This document shows positions 35,066-44,739 of a DNA stretch of 64,000 bases, one piece after another. The notes below the pieces were generated by a model. That model made no database searches, had not been told where the DNA came from, and saw only the letters and a list, made by a program, of their open reading frames with translations. Every line of letters starts with the position of its first letter. The stretch's first letter is position 1. The stretch spans positions 124,001-188,000 of the forward strand of contig NZ_JBHRTA010000030.1 in the NCBI RefSeq assembly GCF_042646065.1. Reading direction: 5' to 3'. Source of the DNA: Parapedobacter deserti. Lineage in GTDB: Bacteria; Bacteroidota; Bacteroidia; Sphingobacteriales; Sphingobacteriaceae. Both the position numbers and the translations under genes were made by a program.

Positions 35066-36514
35066 ATGTTCAGAACAAGCTTTTCAATAGATTTTTTTGC
35101 GCGGAACGTTCGGTGTTTAGCGGGATTATGGCTGATTTTCCTGATGGCGGGCGTTGCGAATGCCGATGAACCGGAGTGGACGCGATATGTAGGTGTCCGG
35201 AAGCTGGATATTCCCGATCGCACGGTGCAGGCGAATGCACACGGCGCCGTGGGCGATGGGCAGACGCTCAATACCGCTGCCATACAGGCGGCCATCGATG
35301 CCTGCGCGGCCCAGGGTGGCGGAAAGGTGGTCTTTGATAAAGGGGATTACCTGACCGGATCGGTATTCCTGAAATCGAATGTGCAGCTGCATATCGGGGA
35401 AGGCGTCCGCCTGCTCGGCAGCCAGCGGCTGGAAGATTACCCGGAGATACATACCCGCGTGGCGGGGGTGGAGATGCTGTGGCCCGCGGCGTTGGTTAAC
35501 GTTATCGGCCAGCGGAATGCCGCGGTTACGGGCAGTGGCATCATCGATGGGCAGGGAAAACCTTTCTGGGATGCCTATTGGACACTGCGAAAGGAGTACG
35601 AACCCAAAAAGCTTCGGTGGATTGTAGACTACGATGCCAAACGACCGCGCACACTGCTCGTGGACGGCTGCTGGGATATCCTGATTGAAGACATAACATT
35701 TCAACGGGCGGGTTTCTGGACGGTGCATATCCTCTACTCATCATACGTGACCGTGGATGGCATCACCGTGCAGAACAACATCGGCGGGCATGGGCCAAGC
35801 ACCGACGGGATAGACGTTGATTCGTCGTCATGGATACTGGTGCAGAACGCGGATATCGACTGCAATGATGATAATTTCTGCATCAAGTCGGGGCGCGACT
35901 GGGACGGATTGCGCATCAACCGGCCTACGGAATACGTGCTTATCCAGAACTGCATTTCGCGCCGGGGTGGCGGGCTGATTACTTTCGGCAGCGAAACGTC
36001 AGGCGGGATGCGCTACATCATGGCCCGTAACCTCCGGGCGCAGGGCACCAAGGTGGGCATCCGCTTTAAGTCGGCCCGCAACCGCGGCGGCGTGGTGGAG
36101 GATATTTACCTGCGGAACATCACTATGGACAGTGTGGGGGTGGCCGTGGAAATCACGCCGAACTGGAATCCGTCTTACAGCTATTCCGAGTTGCCCGACG
36201 GGTATGACTATCGTACTTTGCCCAACCACTGGCGGGTGATGCTGGAACCGGTAGTGCCGGCTCAGCGGGGCATCCCGACGTTCAAGGGGATTTACATCGA
36301 CCAGGTGAACTGCCGGAATGCGCGGAGGGCGATCTTTGCCGACGGCCTGGCCGAAAATCCGCTGCAGGGCTTCCACTTCGCGGACGTGTACATCCGGGCG
36401 CAGGAGGCCGGCAAAATACAGCATGCGAAGGACTGGACTTTTGAAAAGGTAACCCTGGAAGCCGCCGACGGCAAACCATTGACAATGACCAATACCGATA
36501 ATGTTAAACTTTAG
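35066..36514 (+). CDS. GH28 polygalacturonase-family glycosidase 1
   Basis: A secreted parallel beta-helix hydrolase acting on galacturonan. I choose ATG 35066 because it gives a clean signal peptide (NVRCLAGLWLIFLMAGVANA) and 482 residues; the frame could extend to 35003. An early block AHGAVGDGQTLNTAAIQAAIDAC is followed by GH28 catalytic motifs: STDGIDVDSS in place of NTD, NDDNFCIKSGRD with the two aspartates, and IRFKSARNRGG in place of RIK. The usual GHG is GGG here (RRGGGLITFGSETSGG), so the conserved histidine is missing. It is first in a four-gene operon with a second GH28 gene 17 bases downstream. Confidence 0.88.
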   Translation: MFRTSFSIDFFARNVRCLAGLWLIFLMAGVANADEPEWTRYVGVRKLDIPDRTVQANAHGAVGDGQTLNTAAIQAAIDACAAQGGGKVVFDKGDYLTGSVFLKSNVQLHIGEGVRLLGSQRLEDYPEIHTRVAGVEMLWPAALVNVIGQRNAAVTGSGIIDGQGKPFWDAYWTLRKEYEPKKLRWIVDYDAKRPRTLLVDGCWDILIEDITFQRAGFWTVHILYSSYVTVDGITVQNNIGGHGPSTDGIDVDSSSWILVQNADIDCNDDNFCIKSGRDWDGLRINRPTEYVLIQNCISRRGGGLITFGSETSGGMRYIMARNLRAQGTKVGIRFKSARNRGGVVEDIYLRNITMDSVGVAVEITPNWNPSYSYSELPDGYDYRTLPNHWRVMLEPVVPAQRGIPTFKGIYIDQVNCRNARRAIFADGLAENPLQGFHFADVYIRAQEAGKIQHAKDWTFEKVTLEAADGKPLTMTNTDNVKL

Positions 36515-36531
36515 AACCGAGCTTTAGACCG

Positions 36532-37953
36532 ATGAGATTACTTGCTATTTTATGGATTGCCGCCGCGGCGGCTTGCAGCAACGCGCAGCAGCGCAACAGT
36601 GATGGATATATGCCCTGGCAGTCGATAGACGAGCCGTTGGCCGAATTGGAACGGGTACGGGCGCTTATCAAGGCCCCGGAATTTCCCGACCGCGACTTTC
36701 CGGTGACCGACTACGGGGCGGTGGGCGATGGGCAGACGCTGAACACCGAGGCATTCAAGGCGGCTATCCAGGCGTGCCATGAAAGCGGAGGCGGCCGCGT
36801 AGTGGTGCCGTTGGGTACGTTTGTTACCGGCGCAATTTACCTGAAGAGCAACGTAAACCTCCACCTGGCCGATAGCGCCACGGTGCTGTTCAGCCGCGAT
36901 ACCACGCAGTACCCGATGGTCTTTACCCGCTGGGAAGGGATGGAACTGGTTAATTATTCGCCGTTTATTTATGCATACGGGGAGGAAAACATTGCCATCA
37001 CCGGCAACGGCACGCTCGACGGCAATGCCGACAACGACAATTGGTGGTGGTGGAACGGCGCCGAGCGCTACGGCGGGCGCAAGCACATCGGCTACCAGAA
37101 GGCCGCGCGCGATTCGCTGCATGTGCTGAACGATATGCAGACCGACCCGGAAACGCGGGTGTTTGGCGATGGCTATTACCTGCGGCCGAACTTCATACAG
37201 CCTTATAAATGCAAAAACATCCGGATTGCCGATGTGAAGGTAATTAATTCGCCGATGTGGAACATCAACCCCGTGCTTTGTGAAAACGTCATCGTGGAGC
37301 GCGTGAAGGTGATTTCTCATGGGCCCAACAACGACGGATGCAACCCCGAGTCGAGCAAGAACGTGCTGATTAGCCATTGCCTCTTCGATACGGGCGACGA
37401 TTGTATCGCCATCAAGTCGGGCCGCGACGGCGACGGCCGCCGCATCGGCGTACCCTCGGAAAACATCATCATCGAGCATTGTCACATGAAGGAGGGGCAT
37501 GGCGGCGTGGTGCTGGGCAGCGAGGTGTCCGGCGGTGTGCGCAACGTCTTTGCGCTGAACAACACGATGGACAGCCCCGAGCTGGACCGCGTACTGCGGC
37601 TGAAAACCAGTTCCAGCCGTGGGGGCATCCTGGAGAATATTTTCATGAAAGACACCAAGGTGGGTACCTACAAGGAGGCGGCCGTGCGCTTCAATATGTT
37701 TTACGAAAAGCCCGGCGAGCATATGCCCACCATCCGCAACGTGTGGGTGGAAAATATGGAAGTGGAGCGCGGAGGCAAATACGGCATCTTGGTGAACGCG
37801 TACCCGGAGTCGCCCGTGCAGGACTTCCGGATGGTTAATGTGACGATGCATGGCGTGAAAACGCCCATCAAGGCAAACAACGTGCGCAATATGGTGCTGG
37901 AAAACGTGTCCATCGAGGAAAAGAGTCTGGCTAAACCGGAGGAGTTTAACTAA
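36532..37953 (+). CDS. GH28 polygalacturonase-family glycosidase 2
   Basis: A 473-residue secreted protein; a short signal peptide (LLAILWIAAAAACSNAQ) with a cysteine suggests a possible lipoprotein. All GH28 motifs are intact: PNNDGCNPESS, FDTGDDCIAIKSGRD, EGHGGVVLGSEVSGG and LRLKTSSSRGG (the RIK equivalent). Compared with the upstream GH28 it keeps the GHG histidine, so the two probably differ in substrate or position of cut. The large block NADNDNWWWWNG is typical of a bacterial exo-acting subgroup (inference). One base separates its stop from the next ATG. Confidence 0.92.
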   Translation: MRLLAILWIAAAAACSNAQQRNSDGYMPWQSIDEPLAELERVRALIKAPEFPDRDFPVTDYGAVGDGQTLNTEAFKAAIQACHESGGGRVVVPLGTFVTGAIYLKSNVNLHLADSATVLFSRDTTQYPMVFTRWEGMELVNYSPFIYAYGEENIAITGNGTLDGNADNDNWWWWNGAERYGGRKHIGYQKAARDSLHVLNDMQTDPETRVFGDGYYLRPNFIQPYKCKNIRIADVKVINSPMWNINPVLCENVIVERVKVISHGPNNDGCNPESSKNVLISHCLFDTGDDCIAIKSGRDGDGRRIGVPSENIIIEHCHMKEGHGGVVLGSEVSGGVRNVFALNNTMDSPELDRVLRLKTSSSRGGILENIFMKDTKVGTYKEAAVRFNMFYEKPGEHMPTIRNVWVENMEVERGGKYGILVNAYPESPVQDFRMVNVTMHGVKTPIKANNVRNMVLENVSIEEKSLAKPEEFN

Positions 37954-37954
37954 C

Positions 37955-40900
37955 ATGCGGTTGCGAATCACCTGTTTGGCGGTGGCAGCAGCGGTCGCGG
38001 CCGGCGTGCTGCTGCCTGATGGGCCGGCTGCCGGACAACCCGTGCAGGGCGGCGACCGCGGGCGCGAGATCCGTTACCTGCCCGATGGGGAAGATTTTGT
38101 TATCCGGAATGGCACGCGGCGCTTCAACCGGGCGCTGTACGGTACGCACACGGCCTTCCGCGTGGAAGCAGGCGATCTGCCTGAGTTCGCCCTTTACCTG
38201 CCGGGGGTGGGGGGCAACCTTCAGCTGGGGCTGGTCAGCGGCACGCAAAGCAAGTGGCTAATCCATGCGGACGCCATAGAAGCGCGCTACCGGCCGGGGA
38301 TGATGCTGTACCGCATTGAGGATGCGATGCTGGGCGACGCGGTACTGGACCTGCAGGTGCTGGCCCTGGCGGATGCCGAGGGCCTGGTGTTGAAGGCAGC
38401 CGTGACGGGAAGCGTGCCCGATGGGGCGCAACTGGTTTCGGTCTTCGGCGGCGCGAGCGGTAAGAAATTCAGCCGGGCGGGCGACATCGGCGCGGACCCC
38501 GAGTCGGGCTTCTATCTGCACCCCGAGTATTGTGTGGGCAATACGTACCAATTGCAGGGCCCCCGCTTTGTGCTGGACTATACCCAAGGGCGCGATGGGC
38601 AACGCCAGCTTACGGGCTCGTTCCCTGAAGGGGGCGTGCTGCGGCTGGGCGACGCGCATGCGCTGGCCAGTCCGCATACGCTGTTGGCATCGTCGGCATC
38701 GGCTGCACCTGTGGTGTATGCAGCGCTTGACGCCGCTCCCGGAGTCTCCCGCTACTGGATGGTACGTACCGGCGGCCTTCAGGAAAAGCCGGACATGGAT
38801 GCCGCGGAGGCCTGCCGGCGGGCAGAAGCGGCCCGGGCGGCGTTGGCGGGCACCGTCAAATTGCATACGCCGGATCCGTTTGTCAATACGCTGGGTGGCG
38901 CGCTCGCCGTGGCGGCCGATGCGATATGGGAAGACCCCACCTTCCTGCACGGAGCGGTGGCCTGGCGCATGCGCTTGAACGCTTGGCGGGGAGCGTATGC
39001 AGGCGACCTGCTGGGGTGGAGCGACCGTGCCCGGAGGCATTTCGAAAGCTATGCGCGTTCACAGGTGCTCACGCCCGAGTCGGCGCCGGTGGTAATGGAC
39101 ACTGCCCTGCACCTTGCCCGCCATCTGGAAGAGATGGGCACGGCTATGTTTTCCAGCGGCTATATCTCCCGTAACCCGAACGACAATACCCGCCCGCACC
39201 ATTATGACATGAATCTGGTGTTTTTTGACCAGTTGCTTAACCACTTTGACTGGACGGGCGATACGGCATTCGTCCGCGAAATGTGGCCCTACATCAAGCG
39301 CCACCTGGCGTGGGAGAAGCGCAATTTCGATAGTGACGGGGACGGGTTGTACGATGCGTACTGCGCCATCTGGGCCAGCGACGGGCTCCAGTACGCCGGC
39401 GGCGGCGTAACGCATACCTCGGCCTATAATTACCGGGCTAACCGCGTGGCGGCACGGTTGGCGCAGCTCGTGGGCAACGACCCCGCACCGTACGATAAGG
39501 AGGCGCAGAAGATAATCGGGGCGATGAACACCCGGCTTTGGCTGGCCGACAAGGGATGGTATGCCGAATACGAAGACCTACTGGGCAACAGGTTGTTGCA
39601 CAAGCAGCCGGGGGTGTGGACCATCTACCATGCCCTGGATGCGGGTACGGCCGACCCGTTCATGGCTTACCAGTCGCTGCGCTATATAGATACACAGATC
39701 CCGCACATCCCGGTCAGGGCACGCGGACTTGAAGATACTACGCTGTACACGCTGTCTACCACCAACTGGCAGCCCTACACCTGGTCGGTCAACAACGTGG
39801 CGCTGGCCGAGGTATTGAACACCGCGCTGGCCTACTGGCAGGGCGGCAGGCCGCAAGAGGCATTCCGCCTGTGGCGGAGCAGCCTGATTGAGAGCATGTA
39901 CCTGGGCGCCAGTCCGGGCAATTTCCAGCAGCTTTCTTACCACGATGCGCGGCGCGGCGAGTTGTACCGCGATTTTGCCGATCCCATCGGAGTGGCCGCA
40001 CGTACGGTGGTGGAAGGGCTGTTCGGCATCCGCCCCCGTGCATTGGACGGTGTGCTGCACGTGGGGCCGGGCCTGCCGACGGAATGGACCTTTGCTTCGT
40101 TTGAAACGCCGGATGTCCGTTTCGATTACCAACGGAAAGACAGCAGCGAGCATTACCTGCTGACGCCCCGGTTCCAGACGGCAATGCGGCTGGTGATGCG
40201 GCTGCCCGTCAGGGCCGCCGGGATCCGGTCGGTCACCATCAACGGGGTGGCCGTACCCTGGCGGGCCGACGATAACGCCGTTGGTACGCCGGCCATCGTG
40301 CTGGAAGCGCCGGCAGCTCCGGCGTACGATATTGTGGTGGAGTGGGATACGGCGCCAATTGAAAGGCTGGACATTGCTGGTACTTGCGTGGCCGGCACTG
40401 ACCTGACGCTGGAAACGCGCCGGGCCGCGTTTATGGATTACCGCGATCCGCAGGGGTCGCTGACGGCAGCTGTGCGGCAGCCGCACCGGCTGACGGCCAC
40501 GGTCGGCCCGGAGGCCGGGCACGGCACGTTTTTCGTGCAGCTGCGCCAGGGCGCGTTTACCTGGTGGCAGCCGGTAGACGTTGAGCTTGTGAGCCGGGTG
40601 CAGGTGAGCGCTGATATTGAGCGCGGGGAACAGGCGACCGGCCTTACCCTGCATAACCGCGGTGCGGCGATGCGCGTGCGGCTCCTGCTGAACGGACAGC
40701 CGCCCGGAGGGCAGCATGCGATTGCCCTGCCCGGTAACGGCACGACGCACGTAGCCTTGCCTGCTACCCAACTGGTGCTCGGCACCAACCGAATAGCGGT
40801 GCTGGATGAGCACGATAGCCTGCTCGTGCAGGCGGATATACCGCATTGGGACGCGGAACCGGCAGCCCAAAAGAACTATGACATGGTGCCGATGGACAGC

Positions 40901-41599
40901 TGGATGAATGCGCGGGTCGACGAAATTTTCGAGCAGCGCTACCTTTCGCCCCGCCCCGTATCGCCAACGCTCCAGCTGCCCTGGCAGGGTATCGGCAACT
41001 GGTGCTACCCGCTCACGGAAGCGCATATCGACGACAGCGGACTGCGTAGCAGGGCGGGGACCGGGAACACGATTAAATTGCCCGGCGGCATCCCGATGCG
41101 CACGACCAGTAAAACCGAAGCGCCGAATGTACTGTTTGTATCCATGTGGGATAACTATCCGGATGAAGCCAGCATCCCGCTTGCAGGGCACGCCAGCCAT
41201 GCGTACCTGCTGATGGCGGGCAGTACTAACCCGATGCAGAGTCACGTGACCAACGGGGAGGTGGTTATCACTTACACAGATGGCACCACGGAACGGCTCG
41301 AACTGCGTAATCCGGACAACTGGTGGCCCATTGAGCAGGATTATTACTTAGACAGCCCCGCTTTTCGCACCGGGAAGCCGCATCCTTACCGCATACACTT
41401 GAAGACGGGCGAAATACACCGGGAGTCACCCCGCTATACGGAAATCAAAGGGTTTACGCAGCGGGCCATAGACGGTGGGGCAGCCACCCTGCTGGATGTG
41501 CCTTTGGATAAAAGTAAGTTCCTGAAATCGCTGCAGCTGCGGGCGGTGGCCAACGACGTGGTTATCGGCTTGATGGGGGCAACGCTTTGCCGGGATTAA
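37955..41599 (+). CDS. DUF4450-family putative glycosidase
   Basis: A 1214-residue exported protein (signal peptide to about 28, AAVAAGVLLPDGPAAGQ). An N-terminal beta-sandwich (about 35-290) is followed by an (alpha/alpha)6-type segment (about 300-760): FLHGAVAWRMRLNAWRGAYAGDLLGW, MWPYIKRHLAWEKRNFDSDGDGLYDAYCAIWASDG, THTSAYNYRANRVAARLAQL and NNVALAEVLNTALAYWQGG. C-terminal beta domains complete it. The order matches DUF4450 proteins that often occur in pectin loci of Bacteroidota; the enzymatic activity is not established to my knowledge. Acidic candidates lie in SDGDGLYDAY and WASDG. It follows GH28 by one base, so it is certainly in that operon. Confidence 0.72.
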   Translation: MRLRITCLAVAAAVAAGVLLPDGPAAGQPVQGGDRGREIRYLPDGEDFVIRNGTRRFNRALYGTHTAFRVEAGDLPEFALYLPGVGGNLQLGLVSGTQSKWLIHADAIEARYRPGMMLYRIEDAMLGDAVLDLQVLALADAEGLVLKAAVTGSVPDGAQLVSVFGGASGKKFSRAGDIGADPESGFYLHPEYCVGNTYQLQGPRFVLDYTQGRDGQRQLTGSFPEGGVLRLGDAHALASPHTLLASSASAAPVVYAALDAAPGVSRYWMVRTGGLQEKPDMDAAEACRRAEAARAALAGTVKLHTPDPFVNTLGGALAVAADAIWEDPTFLHGAVAWRMRLNAWRGAYAGDLLGWSDRARRHFESYARSQVLTPESAPVVMDTALHLARHLEEMGTAMFSSGYISRNPNDNTRPHHYDMNLVFFDQLLNHFDWTGDTAFVREMWPYIKRHLAWEKRNFDSDGDGLYDAYCAIWASDGLQYAGGGVTHTSAYNYRANRVAARLAQLVGNDPAPYDKEAQKIIGAMNTRLWLADKGWYAEYEDLLGNRLLHKQPGVWTIYHALDAGTADPFMAYQSLRYIDTQIPHIPVRARGLEDTTLYTLSTTNWQPYTWSVNNVALAEVLNTALAYWQGGRPQEAFRLWRSSLIESMYLGASPGNFQQLSYHDARRGELYRDFADPIGVAARTVVEGLFGIRPRALDGVLHVGPGLPTEWTFASFETPDVRFDYQRKDSSEHYLLTPRFQTAMRLVMRLPVRAAGIRSVTINGVAVPWRADDNAVGTPAIVLEAPAAPAYDIVVEWDTAPIERLDIAGTCVAGTDLTLETRRAAFMDYRDPQGSLTAAVRQPHRLTATVGPEAGHGTFFVQLRQGAFTWWQPVDVELVSRVQVSADIERGEQATGLTLHNRGAAMRVRLLLNGQPPGGQHAIALPGNGTTHVALPATQLVLGTNRIAVLDEHDSLLVQADIPHWDAEPAAQKNYDMVPMDSWMNARVDEIFEQRYLSPRPVSPTLQLPWQGIGNWCYPLTEAHIDDSGLRSRAGTGNTIKLPGGIPMRTTSKTEAPNVLFVSMWDNYPDEASIPLAGHASHAYLLMAGSTNPMQSHVTNGEVVITYTDGTTERLELRNPDNWWPIEQDYYLDSPAFRTGKPHPYRIHLKTGEIHRESPRYTEIKGFTQRAIDGGAATLLDVPLDKSKFLKSLQLRAVANDVVIGLMGATLCRD

Positions 41600-41631
41600 T
41601 TATGCATGAAACAACTACACAACATAAGACA

Positions 41632-43773
41632 ATGAAGCTACTTTTAGGCAGTACACTGCTGGCCGTTGTTATGGCCGGCTGCGCAGGCGGGGGAACGATC
41701 GACCGACAGGAGGTGGTTACCCGCCACAATATCGTGAACACACATATCGACTCCCTGGAGTCGCTGACCGTGGGCAACGGCGCGTTCGCCTTTACGGTAG
41801 ACGTGACCGGACTGCAGACCTTTCCGGACCGATACGCCAAGGGAGTGGCGCTGGGCACACAGGCCGAGTGGGGATGGAACCGCTTTACCGATACCGTGGG
41901 CTACCGCTTTGAGGAAACGCTGAAGACCTATGATTTCAACGGCGACGGGCATGAAGCGACCTATAGCGTGCAATGGAAAGAGCCCGGCCGCAACCAGGAT
42001 GCGGCAAACTGGTTCCGCAAAAATCCCCACCGCCTCCAACTGGGTAATGTGGGCTTTGATATTTACCTGAAGGACGGCTCGCTGGCGGGGCCGGAAGCGA
42101 TAACAGCTATCCGGCAGGAGCTTAACCTGTGGACGGGCGAAATTAACAGTCGCTTCGCGGTGGAAGGTACCCCCGTGGAGGTGGTTACCGTGGGGCATCA
42201 GGAAGTCGACCTGATAGCCGTGCGGATTGCTTCGCCATTGATTGCGGAAGGGCGCCTGAAGGTACGCCTGCGCTACCCTTATCCCACCGCGGAGTTTCTG
42301 GATGAAGGCACTTATTATGCACACCCTGATCGGCATAAGACGGCTATCGAACAGCAGGACGGCAGCGGGGCTGTCATCGCGCATGTGTTGGAAGGGATAA
42401 CCTACCGGACGCTGCTGAGCTGGACAGCTGGCGAGGTGGCGGCGGCAGATACGCCCCATTACTACCGGGTAACCCCGGCAACGGATACCGATGTGTTTGA
42501 GCTGAGCGTGCAGTTCAGTCCGGAAACCGGTGACGCTTCGGGCATCGCCAGCTTCGCCGCCACGACAGCCAGCAGCGAAGCAGGATGGAAGGATTTCTGG
42601 TCGCGCGGTGCTGCCATTGACTTCGCCGGAAGCACCGACCCTCGGGCGCATGAGCTGGAGCGGCGCGTGGTGCTCTCCCAGTACCTGACCAAGGTGCAAT
42701 GCGCCGGTGCGTATCCACCGCAGGAAACCGGACTGACGTTCAACAGCTGGTTCGGCAAGCCCCACCTGGAGATGCATTGGTGGCATGCCGTACACTTTGC
42801 ACTTTGGGGACGGCCGGATTTAATGGAGAAGAGCCTTGGCTGGTATGCGGAAATCGCCGATAAGGCGCGGGCATTGGCCAAGCGCCAGGGATACGAGGGG
42901 GTACGCTGGCCGAAGATGGTCGACCACGAAGGGCAGGAGTCACCTTCTTCGGTGGCCGCATTCCTGATTTGGCAGCAGCCGCACTTCATCTACCTGGCCG
43001 AACTGGCTTACCGCCATGAGCAGGACCCAGCCGTGATAGAAAAATACAAAGACCTGGTGTTCGCCACGGCGGAGTTCATGGCCGATTTCCCGACCTACGA
43101 TGCGGAAAATGACCGCTATAACCTCGGAAAGGGGCTGATTCCGGCACAGGAAGTTTTTCCGGCCGTGGAAACTTTTAACCCGACGTACGAGCTGGCTTAC
43201 TGGGATTGGGCCTTGCGCGTGGCACAGCAGTGGCGCGAACGGGCCGGGCTGCCCAGGGAGGAGAAATGGGACGAGGTAATCGACAAGCTGGCGCCGCTGC
43301 CGCAACAGGACGGTGTGTATCTTGCCACGGAAAGCGCGCCGGACTCCTACACGAATGAACGTTGGCGGAAGGATCATCCCATTGTGCTGGGGGCGTTGGG
43401 CATGGTGCCCGAATCGGCCAAGCTCGACAAGGCGGTGATGGCTTCCACCCTGAAAAAGGTATGGGATACCTGGTTCTGGGAACATACCTGGGGGTGGGAC
43501 TTCCCGATGACCGCCATGAACGCCGCCCGGCTGGGGTTGCCCGATAAAGCGCTGGATGCATTATTCATGGATATCCAAACCAATACGTACTTGAAAAACG
43601 GGCATAATTACCAAGACAGCCGGTTACGGATATACCTTCCGGGAAATGGCGGTTTGCTGACCACCGTGGCCATGATGGCCGCCGGATGGGACGGCAGTGA
43701 GGGTAAACTACCGGGATTTCCGGCAGACGGATCCTGGACGGTGAAGGCCGAAGGATTTAATCCGATGCCCTGA
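41632..43773 (+). CDS. six-hairpin glycosidase-like lipoprotein (GH65-like)
   Basis: The start is placed at ATG 41632 (lipobox AVVMAGC) although the frame opens at 41587 and overlaps the previous gene; result 713 residues. An N-terminal beta domain (about 20-290, SLTVGNGAFAFTVDVTGLQTF) precedes a helical catalytic-type domain: FNSWFGKPHLEMHWWHAVHFALWGRPDLMEKSLGWY, GVRWPKMVDHEGQESPSSVAAFLIWQQPHFIYLAELAYR and WGWDFPMTAMNAARLG. The W-x-KM-x-DHEGQESP region looks like the substrate loop of GH65-like enzymes. No CAZy family is certain. Its last 17 bases overlap the convergent hypothetical gene. Genomic position suggests an exo-acting pectin side-chain enzyme. Confidence 0.6.
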   Translation: MKLLLGSTLLAVVMAGCAGGGTIDRQEVVTRHNIVNTHIDSLESLTVGNGAFAFTVDVTGLQTFPDRYAKGVALGTQAEWGWNRFTDTVGYRFEETLKTYDFNGDGHEATYSVQWKEPGRNQDAANWFRKNPHRLQLGNVGFDIYLKDGSLAGPEAITAIRQELNLWTGEINSRFAVEGTPVEVVTVGHQEVDLIAVRIASPLIAEGRLKVRLRYPYPTAEFLDEGTYYAHPDRHKTAIEQQDGSGAVIAHVLEGITYRTLLSWTAGEVAAADTPHYYRVTPATDTDVFELSVQFSPETGDASGIASFAATTASSEAGWKDFWSRGAAIDFAGSTDPRAHELERRVVLSQYLTKVQCAGAYPPQETGLTFNSWFGKPHLEMHWWHAVHFALWGRPDLMEKSLGWYAEIADKARALAKRQGYEGVRWPKMVDHEGQESPSSVAAFLIWQQPHFIYLAELAYRHEQDPAVIEKYKDLVFATAEFMADFPTYDAENDRYNLGKGLIPAQEVFPAVETFNPTYELAYWDWALRVAQQWRERAGLPREEKWDEVIDKLAPLPQQDGVYLATESAPDSYTNERWRKDHPIVLGALGMVPESAKLDKAVMASTLKKVWDTWFWEHTWGWDFPMTAMNAARLGLPDKALDALFMDIQTNTYLKNGHNYQDSRLRIYLPGNGGLLTTVAMMAAGWDGSEGKLPGFPADGSWTVKAEGFNPMP

Positions 43774-44563
43774 TCCGGCCAAGTGGATGACCCTCACTGA
43801 AGCCCTCTACCCCGATCACTTCCAGTACGTTCCTGCCCGACTCGATAATTGGCACGGGATATCCGCCTATTGTTTTGTAAAATGAGATGCCGAAACAAAT
43901 GATCAATGCGTCCGATGGCGCCCCTGGCAGTTCCAGGCTGAACGATTGAGGAGGCATGCCCCGGTAGTCCAACGAGAGCAGTTCGTGATGTTGCGCCGCG
44001 ATGGGTAGCCACTCATAACTTTCGTTGAATGATAGCGCTGTAACGTGAAAGCTGCACAGTACAGCATCCCTGGGTGCCGCCATCGCGGCATCTGGACGGA
44101 GGCCTGGAAGTGCTAACTCCACTATGCCCTTATCCCATTGGCATACGTAACGAGGAGGAACCAATAGGACATCTTTCAAGGCGGCTGTTGACGTAAAGCC
44201 GAACCCAGAAAGCATACCTAAGTTGCCGACTTGCACGATGCGGTTTCCGCGCTCATGCTCGACGTCCGCCCGGATGATGGCGCCCATGCGGGTCGATAGC
44301 CTGTTTACCATACCCGGGTCTTTAAACAGCTCATAACGGTCGCCCAATGAACGCCGCACCGCCACGCGGATAAGCTTGGCAGCATTGCTGGCCCGGCCGA
44401 ATTCTAAGTTGTTTTCACGCGTTCTCGCAAAACGAGGATCTTTGGTGATGCGATCCTTACTGACTCCCGAATGTTGCCTAACCTGTGGTTTACCGTTACT
44501 CCGATAGAAAGACAGATTCCCAATCTGCCCTTCCAAAATGATTGAACCTTTCTGAATGGCCAT
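43757..44563 (-). CDS. conserved Bacteroidota protein of unknown function
   Basis: A 268-residue protein without signal peptide. Start at 44563 (MAIQKGSIILEG), supported by a promoter whose predicted start lies downstream of the alternative ATG at 44596. The N-terminal pattern IGNLSFYRSNGKPQVRQHSGVS, then DRITKDPRFARTRENNLEFGRASNAAKLIR, belongs to a family I recall from many Bacteroidota genomes as small orphan genes, often with paralogs; no function is known to me. It overlaps the previous gene's end by 17 bases, runs against the surrounding operons, and lies next to an 11-base repeat array, so it may be an insert. No mobility gene is seen. Confidence 0.6.
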   Translation of the reverse strand: MAIQKGSIILEGQIGNLSFYRSNGKPQVRQHSGVSKDRITKDPRFARTRENNLEFGRASNAAKLIRVAVRRSLGDRYELFKDPGMVNRLSTRMGAIIRADVEHERGNRIVQVGNLGMLSGFGFTSTAALKDVLLVPPRYVCQWDKGIVELALPGLRPDAAMAAPRDAVLCSFHVTALSFNESYEWLPIAAQHHELLSLDYRGMPPQSFSLELPGAPSDALIICFGISFYKTIGGYPVPIIESGRNVLEVIGVEGFSEGHPLGRIRASD

Positions 44564-44593
44564 GTTTGATGGCGTTCTAGTTATTAGGAGATA

Positions 44594-44624
44594 CAAAATT
44601 ACGGAACGTCTGCAAGTTACCCAA
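44594..44624 (-). promoter_or_regulatory. promoter of the conserved hypothetical gene
   Basis: Minus strand: TTG at 44624-44622, 20 bases, TAATTTTG at 44601-44594. Boxes and spacing match the Bacteroidota consensus. The predicted leader is about 25 bases before the ATG at 44563. Confidence 0.6.
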
Positions 44625-44697
44625 GGATATGACAGACTTTCTTAACGGATAGCACAGCCCATATTCATCTTTACATGGTGAATAAAAGGTGACCAAT

Positions 44698-44729
44698 ACG
44701 TGGCAAACATGTGGCAAATACGTGGCAAA
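44698..44729. repeat. three 11-base iteron-like direct repeats
   Basis: ACGTGGCAAA at 44698, ATGTGGCAAA at 44709 and ACGTGGCAAA at 44720, start-to-start spacing 11, 11 bases. That is about one helical turn, so the same face of the DNA would be presented three times. Confidence 0.8.
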
Positions 44730-44739
44730 AAGGCTAGGG

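Noticed and set aside
36550..37971. 473-codon minus-strand open frame exactly opposite the second GH28 gene
   Set aside because: It is a shadow of a GC-rich coding frame: histidine- and valine-rich composition, no start signal and no domain character, while the plus strand has all GH28 motifs.
39578..41245. 555-codon minus-strand open frame inside the DUF4450 gene
   Set aside because: Arg/His/Pro-rich shadow of a GC-rich gene without start signals.
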